This document shows positions 27,514 to 36,832 of a stretch of 64,000 bases of DNA, piece after piece (within the stretch, counting starts at the first letter, position 1; every line of letters starts with the position of its first letter). Both the position numbers and the translations under genes were made by a program. The notes below the pieces were generated by a model. The model had not been told where the DNA came from and did not search any database. It worked only from the letters and a program-made list of their open reading frames with translations. The DNA is from Colwellia chukchiensis (GTDB lineage: Bacteria; Pseudomonadota; Gammaproteobacteria; Enterobacterales; Alteromonadaceae): assembly GCF_002104455.1 (NCBI RefSeq), contig NZ_NBOC01000001.1:714743-778742 (forward strand), written 5' to 3'.

Positions 27514-28305
27514 ATGAAAACTTTGATCGCAACCGCACTATTGATCGCCAGCACGGCAAGTTACGCACACGACAACTCTTTTAGCAGTGAAGCTTGTCAT
27601 GTTGACTTACATGGCGGCATTAATATTGATGCTAAGCAAATTACGTTCTCGAAGAATAAAGCGCCGCTATATACCATTAGCGATAACCAAACCTTATTGG
27701 TGCAAGGTCAAAAGGTGACATTGACTGCCCAGCAACAGGCACTTGTAAACGACTATGCAACTAAGGTTCGCGCTCTAGTACCTGAAGTTAAAAGTCTCGC
27801 TTTAGACGCCATTGACTTAGCCATAGATGGGGTAAATTTAGCCTTTAATGAATTATTAGGGCAAGGCAATAAGGTGAGCACTGAATTGACAACACAATTA
27901 ACCACTATCCGCGCTGAGGTTGACCGCGAGTTTGACCAAAACAAGGGCTTCTATATCGATGAAGAAGGGTTTTCAGGTGATGACTACTTTAACGATGATT
28001 TTGAGCAACGCATAGAGTCGGCAGTAGAGAACACCATCAAAAACTCCATTGGCGGCTTAATGATTGCCCTTGGGCAAGAAATGCTAGCCTCTGGCGGCGA
28101 TATGAGTGCCTTTGAAGATAAAATGACTCGCTTTGGTGAACATATAGAGCACGAAATGACCACCCGGAGTGCAACACTAGAGCAGCGTGCAGATGCGCTA
28201 TGCCAAGAGGTTATTGCCATTGATAACTTAGAAGGGCAACTGCAAGCCAGTATTACCGAGCTTGCTCGCTATAACATGCTCACCACCAAGGCTTTAAAAC
28301 AATAG
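27514..28305 (+). CDS. DUF2884 (YggN-like) exported protein
   Basis: Signal peptide cleaved after ASYA (residue 18). The mature part has the YggN pattern: an N-terminal CHVDLHGGINIDAKQI segment, a short beta region ending GQKVTLTAQQQALVNDY, then mostly amphipathic helices that could form coiled coil (about residues 80-260). Two Cys in the mature protein, one near the start and one near the end (ALCQEV). 263 residues. E. coli YggN is periplasmic and of unknown function, so no role is claimed. AAGGA lies 7 bases before the ATG. Confidence 0.83.
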   Translation: MKTLIATALLIASTASYAHDNSFSSEACHVDLHGGINIDAKQITFSKNKAPLYTISDNQTLLVQGQKVTLTAQQQALVNDYATKVRALVPEVKSLALDAIDLAIDGVNLAFNELLGQGNKVSTELTTQLTTIRAEVDREFDQNKGFYIDEEGFSGDDYFNDDFEQRIESAVENTIKNSIGGLMIALGQEMLASGGDMSAFEDKMTRFGEHIEHEMTTRSATLEQRADALCQEVIAIDNLEGQLQASITELARYNMLTTKALKQ

Positions 28306-28374
28306 CAAATCAGCACCAGCAGAGCCGCATTTTTAGCGACTAGCTGCGCGAAAATACAAGCTAAAATCACAGAT

Positions 28375-28406
28375 AAAGCGCCAGGCAATGCAACTGGCGC
28401 TTTTTT
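28375..28406 (+). terminator. Intrinsic terminator after the YggN-like gene
   Basis: AAAGCGCCAG / CTGGCGCTTT, 9-base loop, T6 run. Confidence 0.88.
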
Positions 28407-28468
28407 GTTGCTAACTTAGTAGCTGCGCGTTAAAGTAGCGCCTTTTCAATTTCGCTGGTAGAAAGTTT

Positions 28469-29239
28469 ATGCATGCGGTTCAACAACTTCACCAATACCG
28501 AAAAAGTCTCAGCACCACAACCTATAAGTCGCGTGGTCAGCGTGTTGTGCGTTGTGAGTTGTGTCGGTTAGCCAAGCAGTTTTGTATTTGTGCTTTGGCG
28601 CCCAAGGTTAAATCGCAAGCCGGCTTTTTATTATTGATGTATGATACTGAGGTGCTAAAGCCCAGTAATACCGGTAAGTTAATCGCAGATTTAGTCCCCG
28701 ACTGTTTTGCCTTTCTTTGGTCACGCACCCAAGTAGATGACAAGATTATTCGTTTATTAAGTGATCCAAGTTGGCAGCCTATGATAGTGTTTCCTAAAGC
28801 CTATGCCGGCGAAGATCGACAAGTTTTTGATAATAAAGTTACATTAGTCGATGGCAAAAGGCCGTTATTTATCATGCTTGATGGTAGCTGGCGTGAGGCA
28901 AAAAAAATGTTTCGTCGCAGCCCTTACTTACAACATCTACCTGTGGTGTCGTTTACGCCACAAGCGATTGATAATGGCGCTGATATCAATTCACGTTACC
29001 ACATCCGCATGGCGGCGAATAATACCGAATTAGCCACAGCGGAAGTTGCTGCACAAGTGCTTGCGTTGGCGGGGGAGCAAACCAATGCCGGCTTACTTGA
29101 CCTTTGGTTTGATGTCTTTAGTTATCAGTATCAGCGTGGCGTTTGCCAGCCAAATAAAGCCAACCCTAATGCAGTTAATAATTACCTAGACTATACACGT
29201 TTACATGGTATTAGCTTAGCTAAAGATAATATACGTTAA
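28469..29239 (+). CDS. tapT: DTW-domain tRNA-uridine aminocarboxypropyltransferase (TapT family)
   Basis: Transfers the 3-amino-3-carboxypropyl group of S-adenosylmethionine to uridine (acp3U47 in tRNA in E. coli TapT, formerly YfiP). The Cys motif C29-x2-C32 ... C39-x-C41 at the N-terminus and the family core LDGSWREAKKMF (about residues 136-147, the DTW position as D-G-S-W) are visible, as are SRYHIR and the late NYLDYTR-like end. 256 residues, near E. coli size. In E. coli this gene lies near pssA; here it is 33 kb away from it. Confidence 0.88.
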   Translation: MHAVQQLHQYRKSLSTTTYKSRGQRVVRCELCRLAKQFCICALAPKVKSQAGFLLLMYDTEVLKPSNTGKLIADLVPDCFAFLWSRTQVDDKIIRLLSDPSWQPMIVFPKAYAGEDRQVFDNKVTLVDGKRPLFIMLDGSWREAKKMFRRSPYLQHLPVVSFTPQAIDNGADINSRYHIRMAANNTELATAEVAAQVLALAGEQTNAGLLDLWFDVFSYQYQRGVCQPNKANPNAVNNYLDYTRLHGISLAKDNIR

Positions 29240-29334
29240 GGGGTTTTTCCACGCGAATTTTAAATGCATGAAAACACTGCAGCTTTAGTAAAACTATTTT
29301 ATAATAACCGACAACATTGAAATGAGGTTAATTT

Positions 29335-29772
29335 ATGAAAATATGTGGTGTTGAATTAAAAGGTAACGATGCAATTATTTGTATCATGTCGCGGGAAAAC
29401 GGGTTGTACGACATACCAAAGACGCGCGTACAAAAAATTAGTCTTGTTGATGCCGGCGATGCCGAGCAGGTACAAGCCTTTCAGTTTGCATTTGCTAAAC
29501 TGATGGAAGATTACCATGTTGATAAGGTGGTAATTAAAGGTCGTGCCTTAAAAGGTAAATTTGCCGGTGGTCCTGTTGGTTTTAAACTTGAAGCGGCGAT
29601 TCAATTAATTAAAGACTTACCGGTGGAAATATTAGCAGCAAGCTTTATTAAGAAGGCGCTCAGTCGTAGCCAAATCAATATTGATTTTCGTGATACTGGC
29701 TTAAAGCAATATCAACAACAGGCTTTTGAAACCGTATTTGGTTTTTTTGAAGGTAGTCTGTATTTACAATAG
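29335..29772 (+). CDS. DUF3010 family protein
   Basis: 145-residue cytoplasmic protein with the DUF3010 layout: MKICGVELKGNDAIICIM (an RNase H-like beta hairpin), a central KVVIKGRALKGKFAGGP loop, and the closing QQQAFETVFGFFEG. The family is common in marine gammaproteobacteria and has no known function. The ordered beta-beta-alpha-beta start resembles the Holliday-junction-resolvase-like/RNase H fold, but I see no full set of acidic catalytic residues. Single gene with its own terminator. Confidence 0.82.
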   Translation: MKICGVELKGNDAIICIMSRENGLYDIPKTRVQKISLVDAGDAEQVQAFQFAFAKLMEDYHVDKVVIKGRALKGKFAGGPVGFKLEAAIQLIKDLPVEILAASFIKKALSRSQINIDFRDTGLKQYQQQAFETVFGFFEGSLYLQ

Positions 29773-29796
29773 TTTAGTTTGGTTTATAGCTAACAT

Positions 29797-29825
29797 AAAA
29801 GGGTCGCTAAATAGCGACCCTTTTT
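29797..29825. terminator. Bidirectional intrinsic terminator
   Basis: AAAAGGGTCGCT / AGCGACCCTTTTT with loop AAAT. It sits between the convergent DUF3010 and M3 peptidase genes and can serve both. Confidence 0.9.
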
Positions 29826-29852
29826 AATGTCATTTTATTGTGTTTTCGATGA

Positions 29853-32003
29853 CTAGTTTGTGGTTAAACCTCGACGTTCTAATAATGGCTCTACGCTTGG
29901 ATCTTGTCCGCGAAAACGACGATACATAATGGTAGGATCATCAGTGCCACCGCTTTCTAAGACATGTTTGCGGTATAATTCAGCGGTTTTTTCATCGAAT
30001 ATGCCATTTTCTTTAAAGGCTAACCAAGTGTCGGCATCATAAATGTTTGACCAAATATAGCCGTAGTAGCCTGCAGAGTAGCCACCAGCAAAGATATGAG
30101 AGTAATAACCCGTTTTATAGCGTGGTGCAATTTCATCAATTAAACCGATTTCTTGTATTACCTTGGCTTCAAATTGATTCGCATCTTGTAGCTCTGGAGT
30201 TTCTAGTGAATGCCAACTCATATCAAGTAACGCTGCCGCTAAATATTCTGTGGTGGCAAAACCTTGGTTAAACTTACCTGAGGCTTGAATTTTCTCAACT
30301 AAGGCTTGTGGAATAACCTCACCGGTTTGATAGTGTTTGGCAAAGTTTGCTAAAACTTCAGGCTCTGTCATCCAGTTTTCCATCACTTGTGACGGATATT
30401 CAACATAGTCTCTTGGTAATGCTGTACCGGTTTGTGAACGGTAGTAACCATTAGATAATAAGCCTTGAATGGCGTGACCAAATTCATGGAATAAGGTTGA
30501 GGCTTGATCAAAGGTTAATAGCGTTGGTGCATCGCCAACGGGGCGCGGGTAGTTTAAAACATTGTAAATGATCGGGGTTACGTCTTCACCGTTCATACGG
30601 TACTGTTTACGGAAGCTGCTCATCCAAGCGCCGCCACGTTTGCTTTCACGCACATAGTGGTCTGTCATGAAAATACCGACATAGCTACCGTCTTTATCAA
30701 ACATTTCAAAAGTACGCACGTCAGGGTGGTATTTAGGTAAATCATCACGTTCGCTAAAGGTAACACCCCAAAGTTTTTCAGCAGTAAAGAACACGCCTTG
30801 TAATGTGGCTTCTAGTGAGAAGTATGGCTTAGTCTCTGCTTCGTCAATATCAAAGCGTTGCTTGCGAATCTTTTCCGCGTAATACCACCAATCCCATGCG
30901 GCAAGCTTAAAGTCACCCCCTTGCTGGTCAATCATTTTTTGCATGTCGGCCGCTTCTTCTTTAGCGCGAGCTAATGCCGCTGGCCATACTTTATTTAGTA
31001 AGCCAAAAACATTTTCAGGAGTTTTAGCGGTGGCATTTTCTAAAACAAAGTGGGCATGGGTTTTGTAACCTAACAGCTGAGCTTTTTGAAAGCGTAAGCT
31101 TGCCATTTCACTAGCGATTGCTTGGTTATTATTGGCATTATCGTTATTGCCGCGCATGGTGTAACCCTTGTAAATGGTTTCACGCAACTTGCGATTGTTT
31201 GAGTAAGTTAAAAATGGGTTTTTACTTGGGCGATGCGTGGTAAAGACCCACTTGCCATCATGACCGCGAGCGGTTGCTGTAACAGCAGCAGCGGCTATAA
31301 TGTCAGCGGGCAAGCCATCAAGGTCAGCTTTATTATCGATCACCATTTCAAAGCTGTTCGTCTCAGCTAATAGGTTTTCGGCAAACTTTAAACTTAACTT
31401 ACTAAGTCTTTCATTGAGTTCGCGTAATTTTTGCTTATCAGCGTCATTTAGGTTTGCACCACCTCTGACAAAGCTTTTATAGGTTGTTTCTAACAGTCGT
31501 TTTTGATCGGTGCGTAAGTCAAATTTATCTTGATTTTCATAAACTTCTTTTACACGCAAAAATAGGGCATTGTTTAGTGCGATATCGTCGTTTAATGCTG
31601 AAAGCTTAGGCGAGATCTCTTTGGCAATGGCGCGCATTTCTTCATCCGACATTGAACCGGTTAAGCCATAAAAGGTGTTGCTGACTTTATTTAGGAAGTC
31701 GCCAGACTTTTCCATTGCCACTATGGTATTTTCAAAAGTTGGCCGCGATCTCACCTTAGTGATAGCGTCAATTTCAAGTTTATTTTGCTCAATACCGTGA
31801 TAAAAAGCCGGTAAATAATGACTTTTTTTAATTTTGTCAAATGGCGGTATACCATAAGGCGTATCGTAATCAGAGAAGAAGGGGTTGTTAGCCGTGTTGT
31901 TGGCAACTTGAGCTGCTTTTACCACATCAGGTGTCGTGGTAGGTTGCTGACAACCTGCTAAAGCAATTGCAATAGCCAATGGCGCGAGATAACGAATTTT
32001 CAT
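29853..32003 (-). CDS. M3 family metallopeptidase lipoprotein (Dcp-like)
   Basis: Zinc oligopeptidase of the thimet/Dcp family, which removes dipeptides or cuts short peptides. A lipobox LAGC (Cys18) marks it as a lipoprotein, unlike cytoplasmic Dcp or OpdA. The catalytic motif FHEFGHAIQ is at about residue 505, with the third ligand Glu about 28 residues on (DYVEYPSQVMENW), and the C-terminal YYGYIWSNIYDAD and GGYSAGY segments bind substrate. 716 residues. It is followed on the same strand by nothing close. With the M13, M49-like and M18 enzymes nearby it suggests envelope peptide digestion. Confidence 0.93.
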   Translation of the reverse strand: MKIRYLAPLAIAIALAGCQQPTTTPDVVKAAQVANNTANNPFFSDYDTPYGIPPFDKIKKSHYLPAFYHGIEQNKLEIDAITKVRSRPTFENTIVAMEKSGDFLNKVSNTFYGLTGSMSDEEMRAIAKEISPKLSALNDDIALNNALFLRVKEVYENQDKFDLRTDQKRLLETTYKSFVRGGANLNDADKQKLRELNERLSKLSLKFAENLLAETNSFEMVIDNKADLDGLPADIIAAAAVTATARGHDGKWVFTTHRPSKNPFLTYSNNRKLRETIYKGYTMRGNNDNANNNQAIASEMASLRFQKAQLLGYKTHAHFVLENATAKTPENVFGLLNKVWPAALARAKEEAADMQKMIDQQGGDFKLAAWDWWYYAEKIRKQRFDIDEAETKPYFSLEATLQGVFFTAEKLWGVTFSERDDLPKYHPDVRTFEMFDKDGSYVGIFMTDHYVRESKRGGAWMSSFRKQYRMNGEDVTPIIYNVLNYPRPVGDAPTLLTFDQASTLFHEFGHAIQGLLSNGYYRSQTGTALPRDYVEYPSQVMENWMTEPEVLANFAKHYQTGEVIPQALVEKIQASGKFNQGFATTEYLAAALLDMSWHSLETPELQDANQFEAKVIQEIGLIDEIAPRYKTGYYSHIFAGGYSAGYYGYIWSNIYDADTWLAFKENGIFDEKTAELYRKHVLESGGTDDPTIMYRRFRGQDPSVEPLLERRGLTTN

Positions 32004-32196
32004 TACATGACCTTGTTATTTTTTTCCAAAGGGAAGTACGTTTTATTCGATGTGAGCAAGTCACAAAGAGGCTTGTTTTGATTTTATGTCGCGTACGCAC
32101 TGTGTACAAGGGCAGAGTATAAATATACGATGAATCGCCGACTATTGGCGGTAGAATTGTTGGTTGTTGTTTGTCTGTCGTGCGCTATTTATGGTT

Positions 32197-33810
32197 TTAC
32201 TCCTTATTTTTGCCATGCTCCGCCAGAATCATATCTGAGCCTTTAGCGGCAATCATCATAGTTGGCGCATTGGTGTTACCACTAATCAGTGTCGGCATAA
32301 TTGAGGCGTCAATAACCCGCAGCTGTTTAATACCGCGAACTTTCAGTTGTTCATCTACCACAGCGAGTTCATCTTGACCCATTTTGCAGGTGCCAACTGG
32401 GTGATAAATGGTATTAGACTTATTTTTTAAAAACTGTGTTAATGCTTGGTCTGAGGTGCAGTTTTCATCTGGAAAAATAAATTTAACATGGCTTACTGAC
32501 AGTGGTGGTGTGGTTAAGATACTTTTAGCGATTTTTACGCCTGTAAGCATAGTCTCAATATCATCTTGATGCGCTAACATATTCAACTCGATACGAGGCT
32601 GGTGCAGAATGTTATTGCTATTAAGTTGGATACTACCGCGACTTTTCGGCCTTAATAGGCAAACGTGCAACGCCATACCATAACTAAAGAGAAGTTTATG
32701 ATTTCTGCCGTGATCGTCCATAGCAGCGGGTACGAAATGTAGTTGCAAGTCGGGCTCAGTTAGCTGTGGCTGGGATTTAATAAAGCCACCACTTTCAGCA
32801 ATGACTGTGGTTAGCAAGCCGGTACGTTTAGTGACAAACTTTACGGCTTCTTTTATGCCCCACCAAATGGCTTTTGGCCGATAGGCTAAAAGTTCCGTTC
32901 TATTATGCTGGGCAACGCAGAGTACATCGACATGATCCTGTAGGTTTTGACCAACGCCCTCAAGGATGTGCGCTGGCGTTATATTGTGTTTTGCTAGCTC
33001 AGCTTTAGGCCCTATACCCGAAAGCATTAAAATTTGTGGAGAGTTGATGGCGCCCGCGCTGACGATCACCTCTTTGTTGGCCATAATCTGTCGCCTTTTG
33101 CCGCGATATTGATAAATAACACCGCTGGCAACACCGTTATTAATCAGTATTTTTTCAACTCGTGTTTCTGTGATAACGGTTAAGTTTTTACGGGTTAAAT
33201 TAGGCGTTAAAAAAGCTTTGGCCGCGCTGTGTCTTAGGCCGTCTTTTTGGGTAACTTGGTAATAACCAATGCCTTCTTGCGAAGCACCATTAAAATCGTT
33301 GTTTTCAGGATAGCCGGCATTAAGCGCGGCTTGAATAAAGTCGTCATTGGCGGCCGGTTTTGACACGGAGTCGGCAACATTGAGTGGCCCGTTAACGCCA
33401 TGAAACTCATCGGCGCCGCGTTCTTGATGTTCAAGCGCCTTAAAGTAAGGCAAAACATCGTCATAACTCCAGCCTTGATTACCTAAGCTTTGCCAATGAT
33501 CATAATCATGTTTTTGGCCTCGCGTGTACAACATGGCATTAATTGAGCTGCTGCCACCCAGCGTTTTCCCCCTCGGCATAAAAACTTCTCGTTGGTTGAG
33601 GTGTTTTTCAGCTTGGGTGTTAAATTGCCAATTGAGTGTTCGACTTTTCATTAAGCCAATAATGCCAATGGGTAAATGAATGAGCCAATTGTTATCCGCT
33701 TTTCCCGCCTCAAGCAGACAAACACTATGCTCTCCACTAGCGGATAATTTATCGGCGAGTACGCAGCCAGCTGAGCCGCCACCTATAATGATAAAGTCAA
33801 ATGTTTTCAT
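32197..33810 (-). CDS. GMC-family FAD-dependent oxidoreductase (choline/alcohol dehydrogenase-like)
   Basis: Flavoprotein of the glucose-methanol-choline family. The dinucleotide motif GGGSAGCVLAD is at residues 10-20, GMC signature 1 PRGKTLGGSSSINAMLY near 80-96, signature 2 GAINSPQILMLSGIGP near 250, and the catalytic His in YHPVGTCKMG near 470 with the Asn of GNTNAPTMM at the end. 537 residues, cytoplasmic (no signal). It resembles BetA, but no betB, betI or transport gene is adjacent, so choline is not a safe substrate; long-chain or other alcohols are equally possible. Confidence 0.88.
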   Translation of the reverse strand: MKTFDFIIIGGGSAGCVLADKLSASGEHSVCLLEAGKADNNWLIHLPIGIIGLMKSRTLNWQFNTQAEKHLNQREVFMPRGKTLGGSSSINAMLYTRGQKHDYDHWQSLGNQGWSYDDVLPYFKALEHQERGADEFHGVNGPLNVADSVSKPAANDDFIQAALNAGYPENNDFNGASQEGIGYYQVTQKDGLRHSAAKAFLTPNLTRKNLTVITETRVEKILINNGVASGVIYQYRGKRRQIMANKEVIVSAGAINSPQILMLSGIGPKAELAKHNITPAHILEGVGQNLQDHVDVLCVAQHNRTELLAYRPKAIWWGIKEAVKFVTKRTGLLTTVIAESGGFIKSQPQLTEPDLQLHFVPAAMDDHGRNHKLLFSYGMALHVCLLRPKSRGSIQLNSNNILHQPRIELNMLAHQDDIETMLTGVKIAKSILTTPPLSVSHVKFIFPDENCTSDQALTQFLKNKSNTIYHPVGTCKMGQDELAVVDEQLKVRGIKQLRVIDASIMPTLISGNTNAPTMMIAAKGSDMILAEHGKNKE

Positions 33811-34049
33811 GCCTAGCCCTGTAGAGTTACTTAGTATTTTCTAGTAAACACATCAGACCACTATGATATAAAATTATGTGATATTCAAGTATCTCGGTGT
33901 CGCTGTGGTCAGTGATGTTATTTACCGTAGTTTCAGCCAAGGTTTGCAGGAAAATATTGATTCGCGTTGGGGGAAGGTATGTGATTTTATTGCCAGTAAT
34001 CTTTGCTTACATTGTGTAATAAATCTAATAATATTGTCGAGTTTATAAC

Positions 34050-34080
34050 AAAAAAGGCTAAACAACGTTTAGCCTTTTTT
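34050..34080 (-). terminator. Intrinsic terminator after the M49-like peptidase gene
   Basis: AAAAAAGGCTAAAC / GTTTAGCCTTTTTT around a 2-3 base loop. On the minus strand it follows the gene ending at 34136. Confidence 0.88.
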
Positions 34081-34135
34081 GCCGATTTATTGTAAAACCT
34101 TTGACTTATAAGCGCGTTTAATTGAAGTGCTTATT

Positions 34136-35791
34136 TTAGTTAAGTCCTAGGACTTTTTTGCCTTGTATAAAGGTTATATCAACAGGGATGTTAGCAGATG
34201 TTAGCTTGGCAAGATCAGATTGTAAATCTGGGCTTATAAGGCCTTTATCTGCCACAAGTTTAGCCACGCCCTGATAGTCTCCATTGCCTTGTAAGGTCAG
34301 GATTAAATTAGATAAACTATCAATAGCAGCACCCATTTTTTCAATGTTGACGCTATAGAAGCCTTGCTCGTTTCGTTCAAAAGCGCCTTGCTCTTGGAAG
34401 TAGTTAAAGCGAACCATGTTAGCTTTACCATGCGCAGAACTGGCACCAAAACGTACCGAGCGGAAGATGCCCGCCATAAAGGTGACATAGTAATCTTCAA
34501 GTTGACCTTCGGTGATCGCGCCTTTGTCTAAAAGTTGACTGATCATGTACAAACCAAGGATATCAGCTTTGCCTTCTTCTAGTGCTGAGGCGTGCTCTTT
34601 AAGTGCTTGACGAACCGTACCTTTATTGTTGACGGTATTTTTAATGCCAAGACCGTGCGAAACTTCATGAAACATGGTATTGGCGAAAAATGCATTGAAA
34701 GTAATATGCTTTCTTTGCTCTGGAACAATTAGCTGTTCAGCAAGAGGTACAAGGATATGATCAAATTTTGCCTGCATGGCATTTTTAAGCTGTAAGCGTC
34801 TGGTACCTTTTTCAAGTTGCACTTGTTCGTCATTTGGCAAATTAATGGCAATGGTTTTGCTGCCTGCATTTGAATGACCAGCGTAGTAAATTACATCATA
34901 GGCATTTAGGTCTGCATCTGATCCCGGGGTTTCAGCTTTGTATTTTTTATCGACCGGTAAGCCTTTTTGCAGTTCTGGTAGGTACTGAGCGTATTTTGCA
35001 AGTTTTTCACTCCACGCCATGTCTTTTACTAAAACATATGACTCGAAGGCCGCACGGTAGCCGTATAGCTGATCTTCGTAAGTTTCAATTGGACCGATAA
35101 CCACATCAATAGGGTTTTTTTTCATATCCATCCATGCAAAGTCAGAGGCTTGGAAGTCATCAGTGCGGATCGCGGTTGCGCGCATTTTTAGGTAGTTAGC
35201 GAACTCTTTATCATCGGCAAATGTCGCCGCTTTTTCTAAAATAACCGCAATGCGATTGACTTCGTCACTATAAGCTTCAGAGTAAGCTATGGTGCTTAAC
35301 TGCCCGCTTTCATTGCGGATCACGAGTGAGTACAACCCATTTTTGTCAGCAAAAGTCGCTTGTTCAAATTCTGCTTTGCTAATATCACTGGGGTAGAACT
35401 GAACACCTGGATTTTTTTCTCCATAGCCGGTTAAAAAGGGTTTGTCACCATTAAGGCGATCCCAAGGGCCATAGTTAATACGGGCGAATTCACGCACTTT
35501 ATCATCACTAATTGATGCTAAAAAACTGTCTTTGTCTTGGCCAAATGCCTGTTGCCAAAATAAGCTATCAGCAATGTCTGATGCTTCAATGAGCAATGAC
35601 AGCATTTTTCTTTGGTTGTCAGATAAGTGCGATAAGTCAGCGTTTAAGGTTACGGTTTTGTATATACCTAGACGGTCTTGGTACTCAGGAAGTAGTGCTG
35701 CTTTACTAGCAGTTTGCTGGTCATTGTTGTCGCCACAGGCTGCTAAGGTGCCTGCCATGATCATTAGCGCGGCAATTTTTGAAAGTTTCAT
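34136..35791 (-). CDS. Dipeptidyl-peptidase III (M49)-like zinc hydrolase lipoprotein
   Basis: Envelope lipoprotein (lipobox LAAC, Cys19) with a zinc peptidase core: MFHEVSHGLG at about residue 374 and EEGKAD at about residue 406, the two motifs that supply zinc ligands and the catalytic Glu in M49-type enzymes. The first motif is HEXXH, not the HEXXGH of classical DPP III, so it belongs to the bacterial DPP3-like group often called Zn-dependent hydrolase. 551 residues, against about 700 for eukaryotic DPP III. Release of dipeptides is plausible from the family, but activity is not certain. Own terminator. Confidence 0.85.
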   Translation of the reverse strand: MKLSKIAALMIMAGTLAACGDNNDQQTASKAALLPEYQDRLGIYKTVTLNADLSHLSDNQRKMLSLLIEASDIADSLFWQQAFGQDKDSFLASISDDKVREFARINYGPWDRLNGDKPFLTGYGEKNPGVQFYPSDISKAEFEQATFADKNGLYSLVIRNESGQLSTIAYSEAYSDEVNRIAVILEKAATFADDKEFANYLKMRATAIRTDDFQASDFAWMDMKKNPIDVVIGPIETYEDQLYGYRAAFESYVLVKDMAWSEKLAKYAQYLPELQKGLPVDKKYKAETPGSDADLNAYDVIYYAGHSNAGSKTIAINLPNDEQVQLEKGTRRLQLKNAMQAKFDHILVPLAEQLIVPEQRKHITFNAFFANTMFHEVSHGLGIKNTVNNKGTVRQALKEHASALEEGKADILGLYMISQLLDKGAITEGQLEDYYVTFMAGIFRSVRFGASSAHGKANMVRFNYFQEQGAFERNEQGFYSVNIEKMGAAIDSLSNLILTLQGNGDYQGVAKLVADKGLISPDLQSDLAKLTSANIPVDITFIQGKKVLGLN

Positions 35792-35892
35792 GTCTAATCT
35801 CTGTTGATAAATACCGGCTAGAGACTAACAAAATCAGCGACAAGCGCAAGGTTTGCGTGCAATAAATGCTAGGATAAAAAACTTACGGGCAT

Positions 35893-35919
35893 AAAAAAAC
35901 CGACCTAAGTCGGTTTTTT
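35893..35919 (-). terminator. Intrinsic terminator after rpsT
   Basis: AAAAAAACCGAC / GTCGGTTTTTT with loop CTAA. Confidence 0.9.
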
Positions 35920-35933
35920 AATTCTGAACAAAA

Positions 35934-36194
35934 TTAAAGTGCTTTAATAGCAGCGTTTAAACGACTCTTGCTACGCGCAGCTTTATTTTTGTGAATAAGA
36001 CCTTTACTTGCATAACGGTCTAGAATTGGTGCAGCCGCTGAGAATTCTGCAGTTGCTTTTTCTTTGTCACCGGCTTCGATAGCAGAAATTACTTTTTTCA
36101 GTAATGTACGCATCATTGAGCGACGGCTTGCATTGTGTTGACGGCGCTTTTCAGATTGTAATGCGCGCTTCTTAGCAGACTTTGAGTTAGCCAA
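35934..36194 (-). CDS. rpsT: 30S ribosomal protein S20
   Basis: Primary 16S rRNA-binding protein, all-helical. 86 residues: [20 protein letters not shown] at the start and a Lys/Arg-rich end, like E. coli S20 (87). The start codon is TTG at 36192-36194, with AGGAG (36201-36205) 6 bases away. E. coli rpsT also starts with UUG, and there the weak codon is part of autogenous control. Single gene between its own promoter and terminator, divergent from murJ. Confidence 0.97.
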   Translation of the reverse strand: MANSKSAKKRALQSEKRRQHNASRRSMMRTLLKKVISAIEAGDKEKATAEFSAAAPILDRYASKGLIHKNKAARSKSRLNAAIKAL

Positions 36195-36242
36195 GGTGAA
36201 CTCCTAAAATTGAATAAATATTGCCTAAATTTAAGGCGACGA

Positions 36243-36271
36243 AATATGCCTGTTTTTAACTGGTTTGTCAA
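36243..36271 (-). promoter_or_regulatory. Sigma-70 promoter of rpsT
   Basis: On the minus strand, perfect -35 TTGACA (36266-36271) and -10 CATATT (36243-36248) with a 17-base spacer. The start of transcription would fall near 36236, giving a leader of about 40 bases. Confidence 0.6.
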
Positions 36272-36832
36272 ATAGTTTACCGCTTTAATTTGACCGTCCG
36301 AGTGATAACCCGTTTCTGTAAATAAACCAATGTGCGCATTCTAAAGTTTTTCAAGGTAACTTGGAAGTAAAACTACGGTATTTATGTGATTAAAGGTTGT
36401 TTATTAATTTATAAAAGCCGCATAATACGCGACTGTGGTTATTGCTTGGTGGTGATAAGCAGCCGTCGATAAGTGGATTGATTTAGCTATTTTATTATGC
36501 ACCTTTTACTTTTGCTCTTGTAGTGTGGCCTTTATTGAACGCGCTGTTGCTACGATATCTCGCAACGGATTATCACATATAGCGATGTTCAGTACTTAGC
36601 TAATTAGAGTAACCAATGTCATTTACTCAAGTCGCAAAGTAATAGCTACGCAATAATAGTGTCTTAGCGTTGGAGCTATTTTATCGATTGTCTGCGTTTG
36701 TTGAGCAAAGTGCTGCAGCAATATAACCTAGATAATAAAAAATCGTGTTGATAAAAGTCTATCGTTTAAAGTTACCCCGCAGCTTCACGACACTAAACAC
36801 ATTGGCAAATACGAATAAAAGGGTTGTTTTGT
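36272..36832. other. rpsT-murJ intergenic region
   Basis: About 560 bases upstream of murJ with no convincing reading frame on either strand. The murJ promoter must be here; I cannot place it. No repeat or clear RNA structure seen. Confidence 0.35.
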
